From Pseudomonas sp. MMS21 TM103 (GTDB taxonomy: Bacteria; Pseudomonadota; Gammaproteobacteria; Pseudomonadales; Pseudomonadaceae): DNA of 64,000 bases. The translations under genes and the position numbers were made by a program. The stretch's first letter is position 1. Each line of letters begins with the position of its first letter. Positions 19,604 to 29,678 of this stretch are shown here, piece after piece. Under the pieces are notes generated by a model that was given only the letters and a program-made list of their open reading frames with translations, searched no databases and was not told the origin of the DNA. Location of the stretch: contig NZ_JAJISP010000001.1 of assembly GCF_022132145.1 (NCBI RefSeq), forward strand, positions 744,001 to 808,000. Direction: 5' to 3'.

Positions 19604-20407
19604 CTAGCGGCCGTAGCGTTCGCGGCCCCAGGCCAGCATCGCCTCGAGCAGACCGCGAATCACTTCCTGGGTCGGCTCGGCGAGGTCCTGGCGATAGTCG
19701 AAGGGCAACTGCTCCTCCATATAGGTGCACTGCGCCAGCTCCAGCTGCACGGCATGCACATGCGCCTGCGGCTGGCCGTAGTGGCGAGTGATGTACCCGC
19801 CCTGGAAACGGCCGTTGAGCACGTGACTGTAGTCCTTGGCCTTGGCACAGACTGCCAGCAGGCGCTCGCTCAGTTGCGGGTCGCAGCTGGCGCCAGCGTT
19901 GGTGCCCAGGTTGAAGTCCGGTAGCAGGCCATCGAACAGCAGCGGCACGCTGGAGCGGATCGAATGCGCATCGAACAGCAGCGCATAGCCGAACTCGGCT
20001 TTCAGCCGCGCCAGTTCGCCGGACAGGGTCTGGTGGTAGGGTCGCCAGATCTCGGCCAGATAGCGCGCGCGCTCCTCGGTACTGGGCGTCATTCCGGCGC
20101 GGTACAACGGCTCGCCATCGAACAGGATGGCCGGGTACAGCCCGGTGGTGGCGCTGGCGTACAGCGGTGCGTCGTCCTCCGGGCGGTTGAGGTCGATGAC
20201 ATAGCGCGAGTAGCACGCCTCGAGGGTGCTGGCGCCCAGATCGGCGGCAAAGTCATACAGCAGGGGGATATGCCAGTCGGTGTCCGGACGCTCCTTCGCC
20301 TCCTCCACCAGCCCGGCCTCGACGGCAGGCGTCAGCAGGATGCCGGGGTGCGGCATGCTGATCAGCAACGGCAAGCGGCCACGTTTGAAGCTGAGTACGT
20401 TATCCAT
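19604..20407 (-). CDS. hutG: N-formylglutamate deformylase HutG
   Basis: Final step of the five-step histidine pathway: N-formyl-L-glutamate to glutamate and formate. The 267-residue protein has the family motifs [19 protein letters not shown] and FDAHSIRS (metal-binding His and acidic residues). Start ATG 20407 lies inside the 3' end of hutI (8-bp overlap), so the two are coupled. The presence of HutF (29679) fits this formylglutamate branch rather than direct formiminoglutamate hydrolysis. Confidence 0.95.
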   Translation of the reverse strand: MDNVLSFKRGRLPLLISMPHPGILLTPAVEAGLVEEAKERPDTDWHIPLLYDFAADLGASTLEACYSRYVIDLNRPEDDAPLYASATTGLYPAILFDGEPLYRAGMTPSTEERARYLAEIWRPYHQTLSGELARLKAEFGYALLFDAHSIRSSVPLLFDGLLPDFNLGTNAGASCDPQLSERLLAVCAKAKDYSHVLNGRFQGGYITRHYGQPQAHVHAVQLELAQCTYMEEQLPFDYRQDLAEPTQEVIRGLLEAMLAWGRERYGR

Positions 20408-21608
20408 GGGTGATCTCCTCGCCATGACGAATGACCCGCTTGGGCAGATCGCCGCCCAGCCAATAGGCCAGTTGCGCCGGCCGCTGGATCTGCCAGGCAA
20501 CGAAGTCGGCGACCTTGCCCACCTCCAGGCTACCGCGACTGGCCGCCAGGCCCAAGGCCTTGGCGGCATGCAGGGTGACCCCGGCCAGGGCTTCTTCGGG
20601 CGTCAGGCGAAACGAGGTGCAAGCCATATTCAGCATCAGGCGCAAGGACAGCGCCGGCGAGGTGCCGGGGTTGAGGTCGCTGGCCACCGCCATACATACG
20701 CCGTGCCGGCGCAGCAGCTCGATCGGTGGCAGCTGGGTCTCGCGCAGGAAGTAGAAGGCGCCGGGCAGTAACACCGCCACGGTGCCGGCCGCGGCCATGG
20801 CGATGGCGTCGGCCTCGTCCATGAACTCCAGGTGATCGGCCGACAGCGCCTGATAGCGCGCGGCGAGACTGGAGCCATGCAGCGAAGACAGCTGCTCGGC
20901 GTGCAATTTGACCGGCAGACCCAGCGCCTGCGCGGCGCGGAACACCCGCTCGACCTGGGCCGGGGAAAAGCCCAGGTGCTCGCAGAAGGCATCCACCGCA
21001 TCCACCAGCCCTTCGGCCGCCAGCTCCGGCAGCAGTTCGCTGCAGACCCGCTCGATATAGGCGTCGGCCCGGCCCGCATACTCCGGCGGCAAGGCATGGG
21101 CGGCCAGGCAGGTAGCGCGCACGGTCAGCGGCAGCATCTCGCCGAGACGGCGGATAACCCGCAGCATCTTGCGCTCGCTGGCCAGATCCAGGCCGTAGCC
21201 GGACTTCACCTCCAAGGTGGTGACGCCCTCGCGCAACAACTGTCGCGCCCGCTGCAGCGCGCCGCTGAGCAACTCGCCCTCGCTGGCTTCGCGGGTGGCG
21301 CGCACGGTGCTGGCGATGCCGCCGCCGGCCGCGGCGATCTCGGCATAGCTGACACCCTCGAGGCGCTGCTCGAACTCGCCACTGCGGTCGCCACCAAACA
21401 CCAGGTGAGTGTGGCAATCGATCAAGCCGGGGGTGAGCCAGGCGCCCTCGAGGTCATGCCGCTCGGCGTAGTCGCCGGCGGGCAGTTCGGCCCGCGGGCC
21501 GATCCAGGCGATCTGCGCGCCCTCGCTGACCAGGGCGGCGTCCTCGATGATCGAGTAGCGTCCGCCAGCCATGGTGGCTGCGTGGCAATTGAGCCATAGG
21601 CGTTGCAT
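20400..21608 (-). CDS. hutI: Imidazolonepropionase HutI
   Basis: Opens 4-imidazolone-5-propanoate to N-formimino-L-glutamate (third step). A 402-residue metal-dependent amidohydrolase with the HxH motif in [12 protein letters not shown] and further His/Asp ligands (KLHAEQ, SDLNPGT). The start ATG 21608 is preceded by GGAGGA. It sits 262 bp downstream of hutH, further than is usual within an operon, so hutI-hutG may have a second promoter. Confidence 0.95.
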   Translation of the reverse strand: MQRLWLNCHAATMAGGRYSIIEDAALVSEGAQIAWIGPRAELPAGDYAERHDLEGAWLTPGLIDCHTHLVFGGDRSGEFEQRLEGVSYAEIAAAGGGIASTVRATREASEGELLSGALQRARQLLREGVTTLEVKSGYGLDLASERKMLRVIRRLGEMLPLTVRATCLAAHALPPEYAGRADAYIERVCSELLPELAAEGLVDAVDAFCEHLGFSPAQVERVFRAAQALGLPVKLHAEQLSSLHGSSLAARYQALSADHLEFMDEADAIAMAAAGTVAVLLPGAFYFLRETQLPPIELLRRHGVCMAVASDLNPGTSPALSLRLMLNMACTSFRLTPEEALAGVTLHAAKALGLAASRGSLEVGKVADFVAWQIQRPAQLAYWLGGDLPKRVIRHGEEITHG

Positions 21609-21870
21609 AAGGGGTGTTCCTCCTCGCGGCACAAATTGCGCCTGGCGGCCTGCAGCCTGGTGCAATGGCAAGCATCCGAACCGGGATGACCTTTACCACA
21701 AGCATGGCCGCCACCTCGACAAAGGCAATCGCTGCCCGATTTAAATGCTGGCAATACCGGTTCCGTCAGCCCGACTGAATGTGTGAACGCGACCTGTCGA
21801 TCCTGTTTAATAGCCAAAGCGCGCCCATGCCCATCGCAATCGACGGGGCATGAGCACGCGGCAGGTGGCC

Positions 21871-23406
21871 TTAGGCCTGGGACGGCAGCAGCTGCGCCGG
21901 CAGCAACTCGCTCAGGCAGCGCGAGGCCAGCAGCGCGCTGGCGGCCTCGATATCCGGGGCGAAGAAGCGGTCCTGCTGGTAGTGCGAGACCCGCTCGCGC
22001 AGCGTCGCGCGCGCCTGCTCCAGTTTCGCCGAAGACTTGCGCCCTTCGCGAAAATCCAGACCCTGGCAGGCGCCGAGCCACTCGACGGCAAGGATGCCGC
22101 GCACGTTGTCGGCCATCTCCCACAGGCGCTTGCCGGCGGCCGGGGCCATCGACACGTGGTCTTCCTGGTTGGCCGAGGTTGGCAGGCTGTCAACGCTGTG
22201 CGGATGGGCCAGCGCCTTGTTCTCGCTGGCCAGCGCGGCGGCGGTGACCTGGGCGATCATGAAGCCGGAGTTGACCCCGCCGTTGGCCACCAGGAATGGC
22301 GGCAACTGTGACATGTGCTTGTCCATCATCAGCGAGATGCGTCGTTCGGAGAGCGCGCCGATTTCGGCGATGGCCAGGGCCAGGTTATCGGCAGCCATGG
22401 CCACCGGTTCGGCGTGGAAGTTGCCACCGGAGATCACATCGCCCTCGGCGGCGAACACCAGCGGGTTGTCCGATACCGCATTGGCCTCGATACCGAGCAC
22501 CTCGGCGACATGGCGGATCTGATTGAGGCAGGCGCCCATCACCTGGGGCTGGCAACGCAGCGAATAGGGATCCTGGACCTTGTCGCACTGCTCGTGGGAG
22601 CGCGAGATCTCGCTACTGGCGGTCAGCAGGTCGCGGTAGGCGGCCGCCGCGTCGATCTGCCCACGCTGGCCACGGGCCGCGTGGATGCGTGCATCGAAGG
22701 GCGCCCGCGAACCGAGCATGGCTTCGACGCTGAGGCTGCCACAGACCAGCGCTGCGGCGAACAGGTCCTCGGCAGCGAACAGGCCGCGCAGGGCATAGGC
22801 AGTCGACACCTGGGTGCCATTGAGCAGGGCCAAACCTTCCTTGGCCGCCAGGGTCAGCGGCTCGAGACCGGCGACGGCCAGCGCCTCGCGGGCCGGCAGC
22901 CACTCGCCGCGATAACGCGCCTTGCCCTCGCCGAGCAGGACCAGCGACATGTGCGCCAGCGGCGCCAGGTCGCCGGACGCACCGACCGAACCCTTGAGCG
23001 GGATGTGCGGGTAGACCTCGGCATTGATCAGGGCGATCAACGCATCGATCACCACCCGGCGGATGCCGGAGAAGCCACGGGACAGGCTGTTGACCTTGAG
23101 CAGCATGATCAACCGCACCAAATCATCCTCCAGCGGCTGGCCGACGCCGGCGGCGTGCGACAGCACCAGCGAGCGCTGCAGGTTTTCCAGGTCTTCGCTG
23201 GCGATACGGGTCGACGCCAGCAGGCCGAAACCGGTGTTGATGCCGTAGGCGGTGCGGTTCTCGGCGAGGATCTGCTCGACGCAGGCGACGCTGGCCTCGA
23301 TCGCCGCGGCGGCGCTCTCATCAAGGCTGACGCGCACCGGGCCCTGGTGGACCTGGCGCAGTTGGGTCAGGGTCAGCTGGCCGGGCAGAATGTTCAGTGT
23401 GCTCAT
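21871..23406 (-). CDS. hutH: Histidine ammonia-lyase HutH
   Basis: First step of histidine degradation: deaminates L-histidine to urocanate. The 511-residue protein contains the Ala-Ser-Gly tripeptide that forms the MIO cofactor ([14 protein letters not shown]) and the C-terminal motif [10 protein letters not shown]. It starts two bases after the hutU stop, so hutU and hutH are one transcript. Confidence 0.97.
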   Translation of the reverse strand: MSTLNILPGQLTLTQLRQVHQGPVRVSLDESAAAAIEASVACVEQILAENRTAYGINTGFGLLASTRIASEDLENLQRSLVLSHAAGVGQPLEDDLVRLIMLLKVNSLSRGFSGIRRVVIDALIALINAEVYPHIPLKGSVGASGDLAPLAHMSLVLLGEGKARYRGEWLPAREALAVAGLEPLTLAAKEGLALLNGTQVSTAYALRGLFAAEDLFAAALVCGSLSVEAMLGSRAPFDARIHAARGQRGQIDAAAAYRDLLTASSEISRSHEQCDKVQDPYSLRCQPQVMGACLNQIRHVAEVLGIEANAVSDNPLVFAAEGDVISGGNFHAEPVAMAADNLALAIAEIGALSERRISLMMDKHMSQLPPFLVANGGVNSGFMIAQVTAAALASENKALAHPHSVDSLPTSANQEDHVSMAPAAGKRLWEMADNVRGILAVEWLGACQGLDFREGRKSSAKLEQARATLRERVSHYQQDRFFAPDIEAASALLASRCLSELLPAQLLPSQA

Positions 23407-23408
23407 GT

Positions 23409-25094
23409 TCAGGCTCCTTTAGCCGGGTTGATCATCGGCAGGTTGAGGCCCTGCTCGCGGGCACAGTCGATGGCGATCGGGTAGCCGGCATCGGCGTGAC
23501 GCATCACCCCGGTGGCCGGATCGTTGTGCAATACACGGGCGATGCGCTCGGCGGCTTCATCGCTGCCGTCGCAGACGATGACCACCCCGGAGTGCTGGGA
23601 GAAGCCCATGCCCACCCCGCCGCCGTGGTGCAGCGAGACCCAGGTGGCACCGCTGGCGGTGTTGAGCAGGGCGTTGAGCAGCGGCCAATCGGACACCGCA
23701 TCGGAGCCGTCCTGCATGGCCTCGGTTTCGCGGTTGGGACTGGCCACCGAACCGGAATCGAGGTGGTCGCGACCGATCACGATCGGCGCGGACAGTTCGC
23801 CACTGCGCACCATCTCGTTGAACGCCAGGCCGAGCTTGGCGCGCTGGCCCAGGCCGACCCAGCAGATGCGTGCCGGCAGCCCCTGGAAGGCGATGCGCTC
23901 GCGGGCCATGTCCAACCAGTGGTGCAGGTGGGCGTCGTCCGGGATCAGCTGCTTGACCTTGGCGTCGGTCTTGTAGATGTCCTGCGGATCACCGGACAGC
24001 GCGACCCAGCGGAACGGACCGACGCCGCGGCAGAACAGCGGTCGGATATAGGCCGGGACGAAACCGGGGAAGTCGAAGGCATGGCTCACGCCCTCTTCCA
24101 ACGCCATCTGGCGGATGTTGTTGCCGTAGTCGAAGGTCGGCACGCCCTGCTTCTGAAAGTCGAGCATGGCTTGCACGTGTACGGCCATGGATTGCTTGGC
24201 GGCCTTGACCACCACCGCCGGCTCGCGCTGCGCGCGCTCACGGTACTGCTCCCAAGTCCAGCCGATCGGCAGGTAGCCGTTGAGCGGGTCGTGGGCGCTG
24301 GTCTGGTCGGTGACCATATCCGGGCGCACGCCACGCTTGACCAGTTCCGGCAGGATCTCGGCGGCATTGCCCAGCAGGGCAATTGAGATCGCCTTGCCTT
24401 CGGCGCAGTACTTGTCGATGCGCGCCAGGGCGTCGTCAAGATCCTTGGCCTGCTCGTCGACGTACCGGCTGCTCAGACGGAAGTCGATGCGGCTCTGCTG
24501 GCACTCGATGTTCAGCGAGCAGGCGCCGGCCAGGGTCGCGGCTAGCGGCTGGGCGCCGCCCATGCCGCCGAGGCCGGCGGTGAGTACCCACTTGCCCGTC
24601 AGGTTGCCGGCGTAATGCTGGCGCCCGGCCTCGACGAAGGTTTCGTAGGTGCCCTGGACGATGCCCTGGCTGCCGATGTAGATCCAGCTGCCGGCGGTCA
24701 TCTGGCCGTACATGGCCAGGCCCTTGGCATCCAGCTCGTTGAAGTGTTCCCAGGTCGCCCAGTGCGGCACCAGGTTGGAGTTGGCGATCAGCACGCGCGG
24801 GGCATTGCTGTGGGTCTTGAACACGCCGACCGGCTTGCCGGATTGCACCAGCAGGGTCTCGTCGTCATTCAGGTTGGTCAGGCACTCGACGATCTTGTCG
24901 TAGCACGCCCAGTTACGCGCGGCGCGGCCGATACCGCCATACACCACCAGCTCCTTGGGGTTCTCGGCAACTTCCGGGTCGAGGTTGTTCATCAGCATGC
25001 GTAGCGGCGCTTCGGTCAGCCAGCTCTTGGCATTGAGCTGGGTGCCGCGGGGAGCGCGGATTTCGACATCACGGAAACGGCTTGAATTGCTCAC
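23409..25094 (-). CDS. hutU: Urocanate hydratase HutU
   Basis: Second step: urocanate to imidazolonepropionate with tightly bound NAD+ as electrophile. The 561-residue protein is full length. It shows the glycine-rich NAD-binding stretch ([14 protein letters not shown]), the active-site Cys region ([16 protein letters not shown]) and [13 protein letters not shown]. It is the first gene of the leftward hut operon, preceded by GGAGGA and by a promoter with a HutC-type operator at 25165-25193. Confidence 0.97.
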   Translation of the reverse strand: MSNSSRFRDVEIRAPRGTQLNAKSWLTEAPLRMLMNNLDPEVAENPKELVVYGGIGRAARNWACYDKIVECLTNLNDDETLLVQSGKPVGVFKTHSNAPRVLIANSNLVPHWATWEHFNELDAKGLAMYGQMTAGSWIYIGSQGIVQGTYETFVEAGRQHYAGNLTGKWVLTAGLGGMGGAQPLAATLAGACSLNIECQQSRIDFRLSSRYVDEQAKDLDDALARIDKYCAEGKAISIALLGNAAEILPELVKRGVRPDMVTDQTSAHDPLNGYLPIGWTWEQYRERAQREPAVVVKAAKQSMAVHVQAMLDFQKQGVPTFDYGNNIRQMALEEGVSHAFDFPGFVPAYIRPLFCRGVGPFRWVALSGDPQDIYKTDAKVKQLIPDDAHLHHWLDMARERIAFQGLPARICWVGLGQRAKLGLAFNEMVRSGELSAPIVIGRDHLDSGSVASPNRETEAMQDGSDAVSDWPLLNALLNTASGATWVSLHHGGGVGMGFSQHSGVVIVCDGSDEAAERIARVLHNDPATGVMRHADAGYPIAIDCAREQGLNLPMINPAKGA

Positions 25095-25164
25095 AAGTAA
25101 TCCTCCTGGGAAAAACCGCCGTCAGCCTGAGTAATGTGGTGCGTTACGGCTGGGCATTGGCAAA

Positions 25165-25193
25165 TATAAACATGTATATACAACCTAGAGCAA
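25165..25193 (-). promoter_or_regulatory. hutU promoter with HutC-type operator
   Basis: On the minus strand TTGCTC (25193-25188) and TTTATA (25170-25165) are 17 bp apart and lie about 70-100 bp before hutU. The palindrome TGTATATACA (25173-25182) fills the spacer, where a bound repressor would block RNA polymerase. The same 10-mer recurs at 29641-29650 before hutF, and a one-mismatch version at 25492-25501 before the ABC transporter. HutC is a GntR-family urocanate-responsive repressor encoded nearby; assigning these sites to it is inference. The rest of the 475-bp region 25095-25569 holds no gene that I can support. Confidence 0.55.
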
Positions 25194-25461
25194 GCAAAAA
25201 TTCGTTCCGCTTATCGAGCGACCCGAGCCGTCCGCCCGCCCCTAGCAAAAATGACAGTGCAGCATCGCTGCCCGCATCAGCAACAACGGCGCCACGAATG
25301 CCTATGACCCAGTAATAAAGGGCCATTCAACGAATAAACACCACCCACCCACTCCACTGATAAGCATGAATAAAACCCTCCACTTGATCGCCAGACCACA
25401 ACCACGGACCTTGGACACGGCCCTACCGCCCCTCTTCCTCACGCCGCGCACATACCAATTA

Positions 25462-25501
25462 TGGCGCGGAAACGGCCCTTTCATCCAAACATGTCTATAC
25501 A
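25462..25501 (+). promoter_or_regulatory. Possible sigma-54 promoter and HutC-type operator of the hut ABC transporter
   Basis: TGGCGCG (25462-25468) is a good -24 element, and GC occurs at 25475-25476, exactly ten bases after the GG, although the rest of the -12 element is poor. The expected start is near 25488. The operator-like TGTCTATACA (25492-25501) lies just downstream. In other pseudomonads hut transcription depends on CbrB and sigma-54, which would fit. It is a weaker match than the sigma-54 sites at glnA and ntrB. Confidence 0.4.
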
Positions 25502-25569
25502 TGTACGCCATATAGAGGTATATCTGCCAGCGGCTTCGGCCCTCCACATCCAATAAAAAGAGAACCTGC

Positions 25570-26364
25570 ATGAAAAAGCTCTTTTCCGCACTACTGCTCA
25601 CCGCCACCGCCCTGTCCGGACTGACCGCCCACGCCGGCGCCATCGACGACGCCGTCAAGCGCGGCAGCCTGCGGGTCGGCATGGACCCGACCTACATGCC
25701 CTTCGAGATGACCAACAAGCGCGGCGAGATCATCGGCTTCGAGGTGGATCTGCTGAAGGCCATGGCCAAGTCCGCCGGGGTCAAGCTGGAAGTCGTGTCC
25801 ACCTCCTACGACGGCATCATCCCGGCCCTGCTGACCGATAAGTTCGACATCATCGGCAGCGGCATGACCCTGACCCAGGAACGCAACCTGCGCATCAACT
25901 TCTCCGATCCGTTCATCGTGGTGGGCCAGACGCTGCTGATCAACAAGGCGCTAGAGGGCAAGATCAACTCGTACAAGGACCTGAATGACGGCCAGTACCG
26001 GATCACCTCGAAGATCGGCACCACCGGCGAGATGGTCGCCAAGAAGCTGATTGCCAAGGCCCAGTACCACGGCTTCGACAACGAGCAGGAAGCCCTGCTC
26101 GATGTAGTCAACGGCAAGGCCGATGCCTTCATCTACGACGCGCCGTACAACGCCGTGGCGGTGAACAAGGCCGGCGCCGGCAAGCTGGTGTACCTCGACC
26201 AACCCTTCACCTACGAGCCCCTGGCCTTCGGCCTCAAGCGCGGCGACTACGACAGCCTCAACTGGATCAACAACTACTTGCACCAGGCCAGGGAAGACGG
26301 CACCTACGCGCGCATCCACGCCAAATGGTTCAAGAGCGTCGCTTGGCTGAAGGACATGGAATAG
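25570..26364 (+). CDS. Periplasmic binding protein of polar amino-acid ABC transporter (probably histidine-related)
   Basis: A protein of 264 residues with a Sec signal peptide (cleaved after AHA, about residue 22) and a family-3 solute-binding domain (RVGMDPTYMPFEM, then the second lobe with AFIYDAPYNAVAVN). It is followed by permease and ATPase genes in one operon. It lies between hutU and hutC-hutD with a HutC-like operator just upstream, so histidine, urocanate or a related compound is the likely ligand. That specificity is inferred from context only. Confidence 0.88.
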   Translation: MKKLFSALLLTATALSGLTAHAGAIDDAVKRGSLRVGMDPTYMPFEMTNKRGEIIGFEVDLLKAMAKSAGVKLEVVSTSYDGIIPALLTDKFDIIGSGMTLTQERNLRINFSDPFIVVGQTLLINKALEGKINSYKDLNDGQYRITSKIGTTGEMVAKKLIAKAQYHGFDNEQEALLDVVNGKADAFIYDAPYNAVAVNKAGAGKLVYLDQPFTYEPLAFGLKRGDYDSLNWINNYLHQAREDGTYARIHAKWFKSVAWLKDME

Positions 26365-26446
26365 CCAGCCAGACCCGCCGCCGGACCGCGGCCTGGCCCT
26401 GGCTCGGCGGTTAGCGACCTTTAAGCCCGTGATCGAGATCTTCCCC

Positions 26447-27469
26447 ATGAATATGCAGAAAGTACTCGCCCTGCCCTGGCAGGCACTGACTCGCCAGCCC
26501 GCAGCGCGCAAACGTCGGCGCCCGCGGCAGTGGCCCTGGCACACGCTGACCGCGCTGAGCCTGATTGCCCTGATCTATTGCATCTGGCTGTCCACCTCGA
26601 TGATCGCCTACGAATGGCGCTGGAATCGCATCCCCCAGTATTTCGTCTACCAGGCCGAGGAGTTGGAGCGCGCCAGCGAGCCCGCCCGCATCGACTCGAT
26701 TGAAACGCTCGGGCAAACCGCACGCGTGACCCTGGCCAGCGACAGCGGCGGCCAGCAGGTGCTGACGGTCGCCGCCGATAGCCTGCTGCTGGGCGAGGGT
26801 GACGAGGTCGACGAAGGCGATGCGCTGGGCTTTAACCGCCACTGGACGGCCGGCCCGCTGCTCTGGGGGCTGTGGAACACCCTGTGGATCTCGGTAGCGT
26901 CCGGCGCCGCCGGCCTGCTGATCGGCATGCTCACCGGGCTCTGCCGGCTGTCGCCCAATCCGACCCTGCGCGATCTGTCGACGGTGTATGTCGAAGTGGT
27001 GCGCGGCACTCCACTGCTGGTGCAGATCTTCATCTTCTATTTCTTCATCGGTACCGTGCTCAACCTGTCCCGCGAGTTCGCCGGGGTGGCCGCCCTAGCG
27101 CTATTCACCGGCGCTTACGTCGGCGAGATCGTCCGCGCCGGGGTGCAGTCGATTGCCAAGGGCCAGAACGAGGCCGCCCGTTCCCTGGGCCTGAGCGCCC
27201 CACAGGCGATGCGCCACGTGATCCTGCCGCAGGCCTTAAAACGCGTCCTGCCACCGCTGGCAGGGCAGTTCATCAGCCTGGTCAAGGACACCTCACTGGT
27301 GTCGGTGATCGCCATTACCGAGCTGACCAAGAGCGGCCGCGAGGCGATCACCACCTCGTTTTCCACCTTTGAAATCTGGTTCTGCGTCGCGGCCCTGTAC
27401 CTGCTAATCAACCTGCCGCTGTCGCAGATCGCCAACCATCTGGAGCGGAGGCTCGCGCAAAGTGATTAA
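26447..27469 (+). CDS. ABC transporter permease, polar amino-acid type, with extra N-terminal region
   Basis: A protein of 340 residues, longer than the usual 220-250 for this family. The C-terminal 215 residues are a standard HisM-type permease ([15 protein letters not shown] start, and [25 protein letters not shown] coupling loop). The N-terminal 130 residues contain a basic cytoplasmic tail, one membrane helix (about 36-54) and a soluble, acidic, beta-rich stretch before the first permease helix. Start ATG 26447 was chosen over an in-frame GTG at 26429. The end overlaps the ATPase gene by eight bases. Confidence 0.88.
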   Translation: MNMQKVLALPWQALTRQPAARKRRRPRQWPWHTLTALSLIALIYCIWLSTSMIAYEWRWNRIPQYFVYQAEELERASEPARIDSIETLGQTARVTLASDSGGQQVLTVAADSLLLGEGDEVDEGDALGFNRHWTAGPLLWGLWNTLWISVASGAAGLLIGMLTGLCRLSPNPTLRDLSTVYVEVVRGTPLLVQIFIFYFFIGTVLNLSREFAGVAALALFTGAYVGEIVRAGVQSIAKGQNEAARSLGLSAPQAMRHVILPQALKRVLPPLAGQFISLVKDTSLVSVIAITELTKSGREAITTSFSTFEIWFCVAALYLLINLPLSQIANHLERRLAQSD

Positions 27470-28196
27470 GGTCCAAGAACTGGTTAAAACCTTCAACGCC
27501 CGCGGCCAACTGGTGCGCGCGGTGGACAACGTCGACACCGCCGTGGCCCGGGGTGAAGTACTGGTGGTACTGGGCCCGTCCGGCTCCGGCAAGTCGACCT
27601 TCCTGCGCTGCCTGAACGGCCTGGAAACCTTCGACTCCGGCTCGGTGAGCATCGACGGCGTCGACCTGGCCGACGCCAGGACCGACGTCAACGCCTATCG
27701 CCGTGAAGTCGGCATGGTATTCCAGCACTTCAACCTGTTCCCCCACATGACCGTGCTGGAGAACCTCTGCCTGGCGCAGAAAGTGGTGCGCAAGCGCAGC
27801 AAGCGCGAGTGCGAGGACAAGGCGCGCGCCCTGCTGGAGAAGGTCGGCATCGCACAGAAGGCCAACGAGTACCCCTCGCACCTGTCTGGCGGCCAGCAAC
27901 AGCGGGTGGCCATCGCCCGCGCACTGTGCATGGAGCCCAAGGTGATGTTGTTCGACGAACCCACCTCGGCACTCGACCCGGAGATGGTCGGCGAGGTCCT
28001 GGACGTAATGAAGACCCTGGCCCTAGAGGGAATGACCATGGTCTGCGTGACCCACGAGATGGGCTTCGCCCGGGAAGTGGCCGATCGCGTGCTGTTCTTC
28101 GACCACGGCAAGCTGCTGGAGGACGCCGCCCCCGCGCAGTTCTTCCAGCAACCCCAGGACCCGCGCGCCCAGGCCTTCCTGCGCCAGGTTCTGTAG
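27462..28196 (+). CDS. ABC transporter ATP-binding protein, polar amino-acid type
   Basis: A protein of 244 residues with Walker A (GPSGSGKST), Q-loop ([12 protein letters not shown]), signature [15 protein letters not shown], Walker B ([14 protein letters not shown]) and H-loop (VTHEMGFA). It energises the permease at 26447. The GTG start (27462) lies inside the permease 3' end, showing translational coupling. This completes a three-gene importer in the hut locus. Confidence 0.92.
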   Translation: MIKVQELVKTFNARGQLVRAVDNVDTAVARGEVLVVLGPSGSGKSTFLRCLNGLETFDSGSVSIDGVDLADARTDVNAYRREVGMVFQHFNLFPHMTVLENLCLAQKVVRKRSKRECEDKARALLEKVGIAQKANEYPSHLSGGQQQRVAIARALCMEPKVMLFDEPTSALDPEMVGEVLDVMKTLALEGMTMVCVTHEMGFAREVADRVLFFDHGKLLEDAAPAQFFQQPQDPRAQAFLRQVL

Positions 28197-28245
28197 CTGG
28201 ACCGGGAGCCCCGCCGGGGCTCCCATTCGCTCGCCGCAGAGCCCG

Positions 28246-28836
28246 CTAGTGCGGGCTCAACTCGATCAGGCAGCATGCTCCGGGGGCGTCCGCCTGCAAC
28301 TGCAACTCGACCAGGCCGGTGCCGCGCTCGATCTGCAGGCAGTCGTAGCGCCCCAGGCGGGCACAGCCGCCATCCCCGATGGTCAGCTCCAGCGCCTCGA
28401 TGGCGCTGAACAGCAGCAGCGTGGTCGCCGAGGTGAACAACCGCTGCGGCTGCGCCAGGGCCAGCCACTGCACGCGCGCACTGTAGCGCTGCGGGGCATA
28501 GATCAGGTTGAAGTCACGGATGGCGCCGGCCAGCAACTGGCACTCCACCCGGCTGTCACCGGCGAAGGCGAACGGATCGAACGGTAACAGCGGCCGCGAC
28601 GCCACCCCGTCGACCTGCAGGCACATGCCCGCGCCCTCCAGCACGGTGATGACGCGCTGGTAGCCGGCAAAGGCGGAAAAGCCGCCGGACTCAGCGATAT
28701 CGGCGATCGACAGGCGCCAGCCGAATCCCTCCAGCCCTTCGCCCTGGTCGCGGGCGATTTCCAGGGTGCTGCCCGCGCCATTCTTCCACGGCATACGCGG
28801 ATAGTCGGCCGCGCGCAGGATATGGATCTGGCTCAT
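28246..28836 (-). CDS. hutD: HutD/Ves family protein
   Basis: A cupin-fold protein of 196 residues of the HutD (Ves) family (YPRMPWKNGAGSTLEIARD is the family signature). In P. fluorescens HutD is thought to limit hut expression or sense a pathway intermediate; the mechanism is unsettled. The start ATG 28836 overlaps the hutC stop by four bases, so hutC-hutD are co-translated. Confidence 0.9.
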   Translation of the reverse strand: MSQIHILRAADYPRMPWKNGAGSTLEIARDQGEGLEGFGWRLSIADIAESGGFSAFAGYQRVITVLEGAGMCLQVDGVASRPLLPFDPFAFAGDSRVECQLLAGAIRDFNLIYAPQRYSARVQWLALAQPQRLFTSATTLLLFSAIEALELTIGDGGCARLGRYDCLQIERGTGLVELQLQADAPGACCLIELSPH

Positions 28837-29585
28837 GAACTGAAACGCCCCTCCAGGCGATGGCGCGAGCCCGGATGCACCAGGCGCGCCGAGGTTACGG
28901 CCTGCGGACCGGACCAGGTGCGTCGACGAATCAACAGACAGGGTTCGCCACGCTCGATCTGCAGCAGCCGGCACTCCTCGGCATCGGCGAGAATCGCCTC
29001 GACCACGTGCTCACCCTCGGTCAGGGGCGCGACACGCGACAGGTAGGCATAGGGGGTGAGCTGGGTGAAATCTTGCTTGAGGTAATCCGGTGCCACGGCC
29101 GCATTGACGTAGCGGTCTTCCAACTGCACCGGCACATCATTCTCGTAGTGCACGATCAGCGAGTGGAATACCCGCTGGCCTTCACGCAGATCCAGCGCCA
29201 TGGCCCGCTCCGGACTGGCCAGTTCCTCGCCCAGGCGAATCAGCTTGCACTGGTGACGATGGCCGCGGGCAGCGATTTCGTCGGCGATGTTGTTCACCGC
29301 AAACAGGGCCGAGCGCCCCTTGGGCTCGGCAACGAAGGTGCCCACGCCCTGCATGCGCAGCAGCAGGCCGTCATTGGTCAACTCGCGCAGGGCGCGGTTG
29401 ATGGTCATGCGGCTGAAACCCAGCTGTTCCACCAGCTCGCTTTCCGAGGGCACCCGGTGGTGCGCCGGCCAGGCGCCGCTATGGATCTGCTGGACGATCA
29501 TCTGCTTGACCTGGGCATACAGCGGTGCCGGTGCTTCACTGAGCTGACCGGCAAGCGCGGATGGCTTCGAGAATGCTTTTGTCAC
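28833..29585 (-). CDS. hutC: Histidine-utilisation repressor HutC (GntR family)
   Basis: A protein of 250 residues with an N-terminal GntR winged helix (about 18-85; RVPSESELVEQLGFSRMTINRALREL) and a C-terminal UTRA ligand domain (about 100-245) that binds urocanate in this family. The start is a GTG at 29585, preceded by GGAGA; the open frame continues far upstream through hutF antisense and is not coding. It is divergent from hutF across an operator, so HutC probably controls both its own operon and hutF. Confidence 0.93.
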   Translation of the reverse strand: MTKAFSKPSALAGQLSEAPAPLYAQVKQMIVQQIHSGAWPAHHRVPSESELVEQLGFSRMTINRALRELTNDGLLLRMQGVGTFVAEPKGRSALFAVNNIADEIAARGHRHQCKLIRLGEELASPERAMALDLREGQRVFHSLIVHYENDVPVQLEDRYVNAAVAPDYLKQDFTQLTPYAYLSRVAPLTEGEHVVEAILADAEECRLLQIERGEPCLLIRRRTWSGPQAVTSARLVHPGSRHRLEGRFSS

Positions 29586-29613
29586 GTGTCTCTCCTTGTC
29601 GCCTGTCCGGCAG

Positions 29614-29650
29614 TTTACCTTCGCCACAAACACCTGTATATGTATATACA
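29614..29650 (+). promoter_or_regulatory. hutF promoter overlapping HutC-type operator
   Basis: TTTACC (29614-29619), 17-bp spacer, TATATG (29637-29642) forms a plausible sigma-70 promoter for hutF. The -10 overlaps TGTATA (29635-29640) and the palindrome TGTATATACA (29641-29650). This is the same 10-mer as in the hutU promoter. The site lies between divergent hutC and hutF and could repress both. Confidence 0.55.
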
Positions 29651-29678
29651 AATAAACACCAGCAAGTGGACAAGCATT

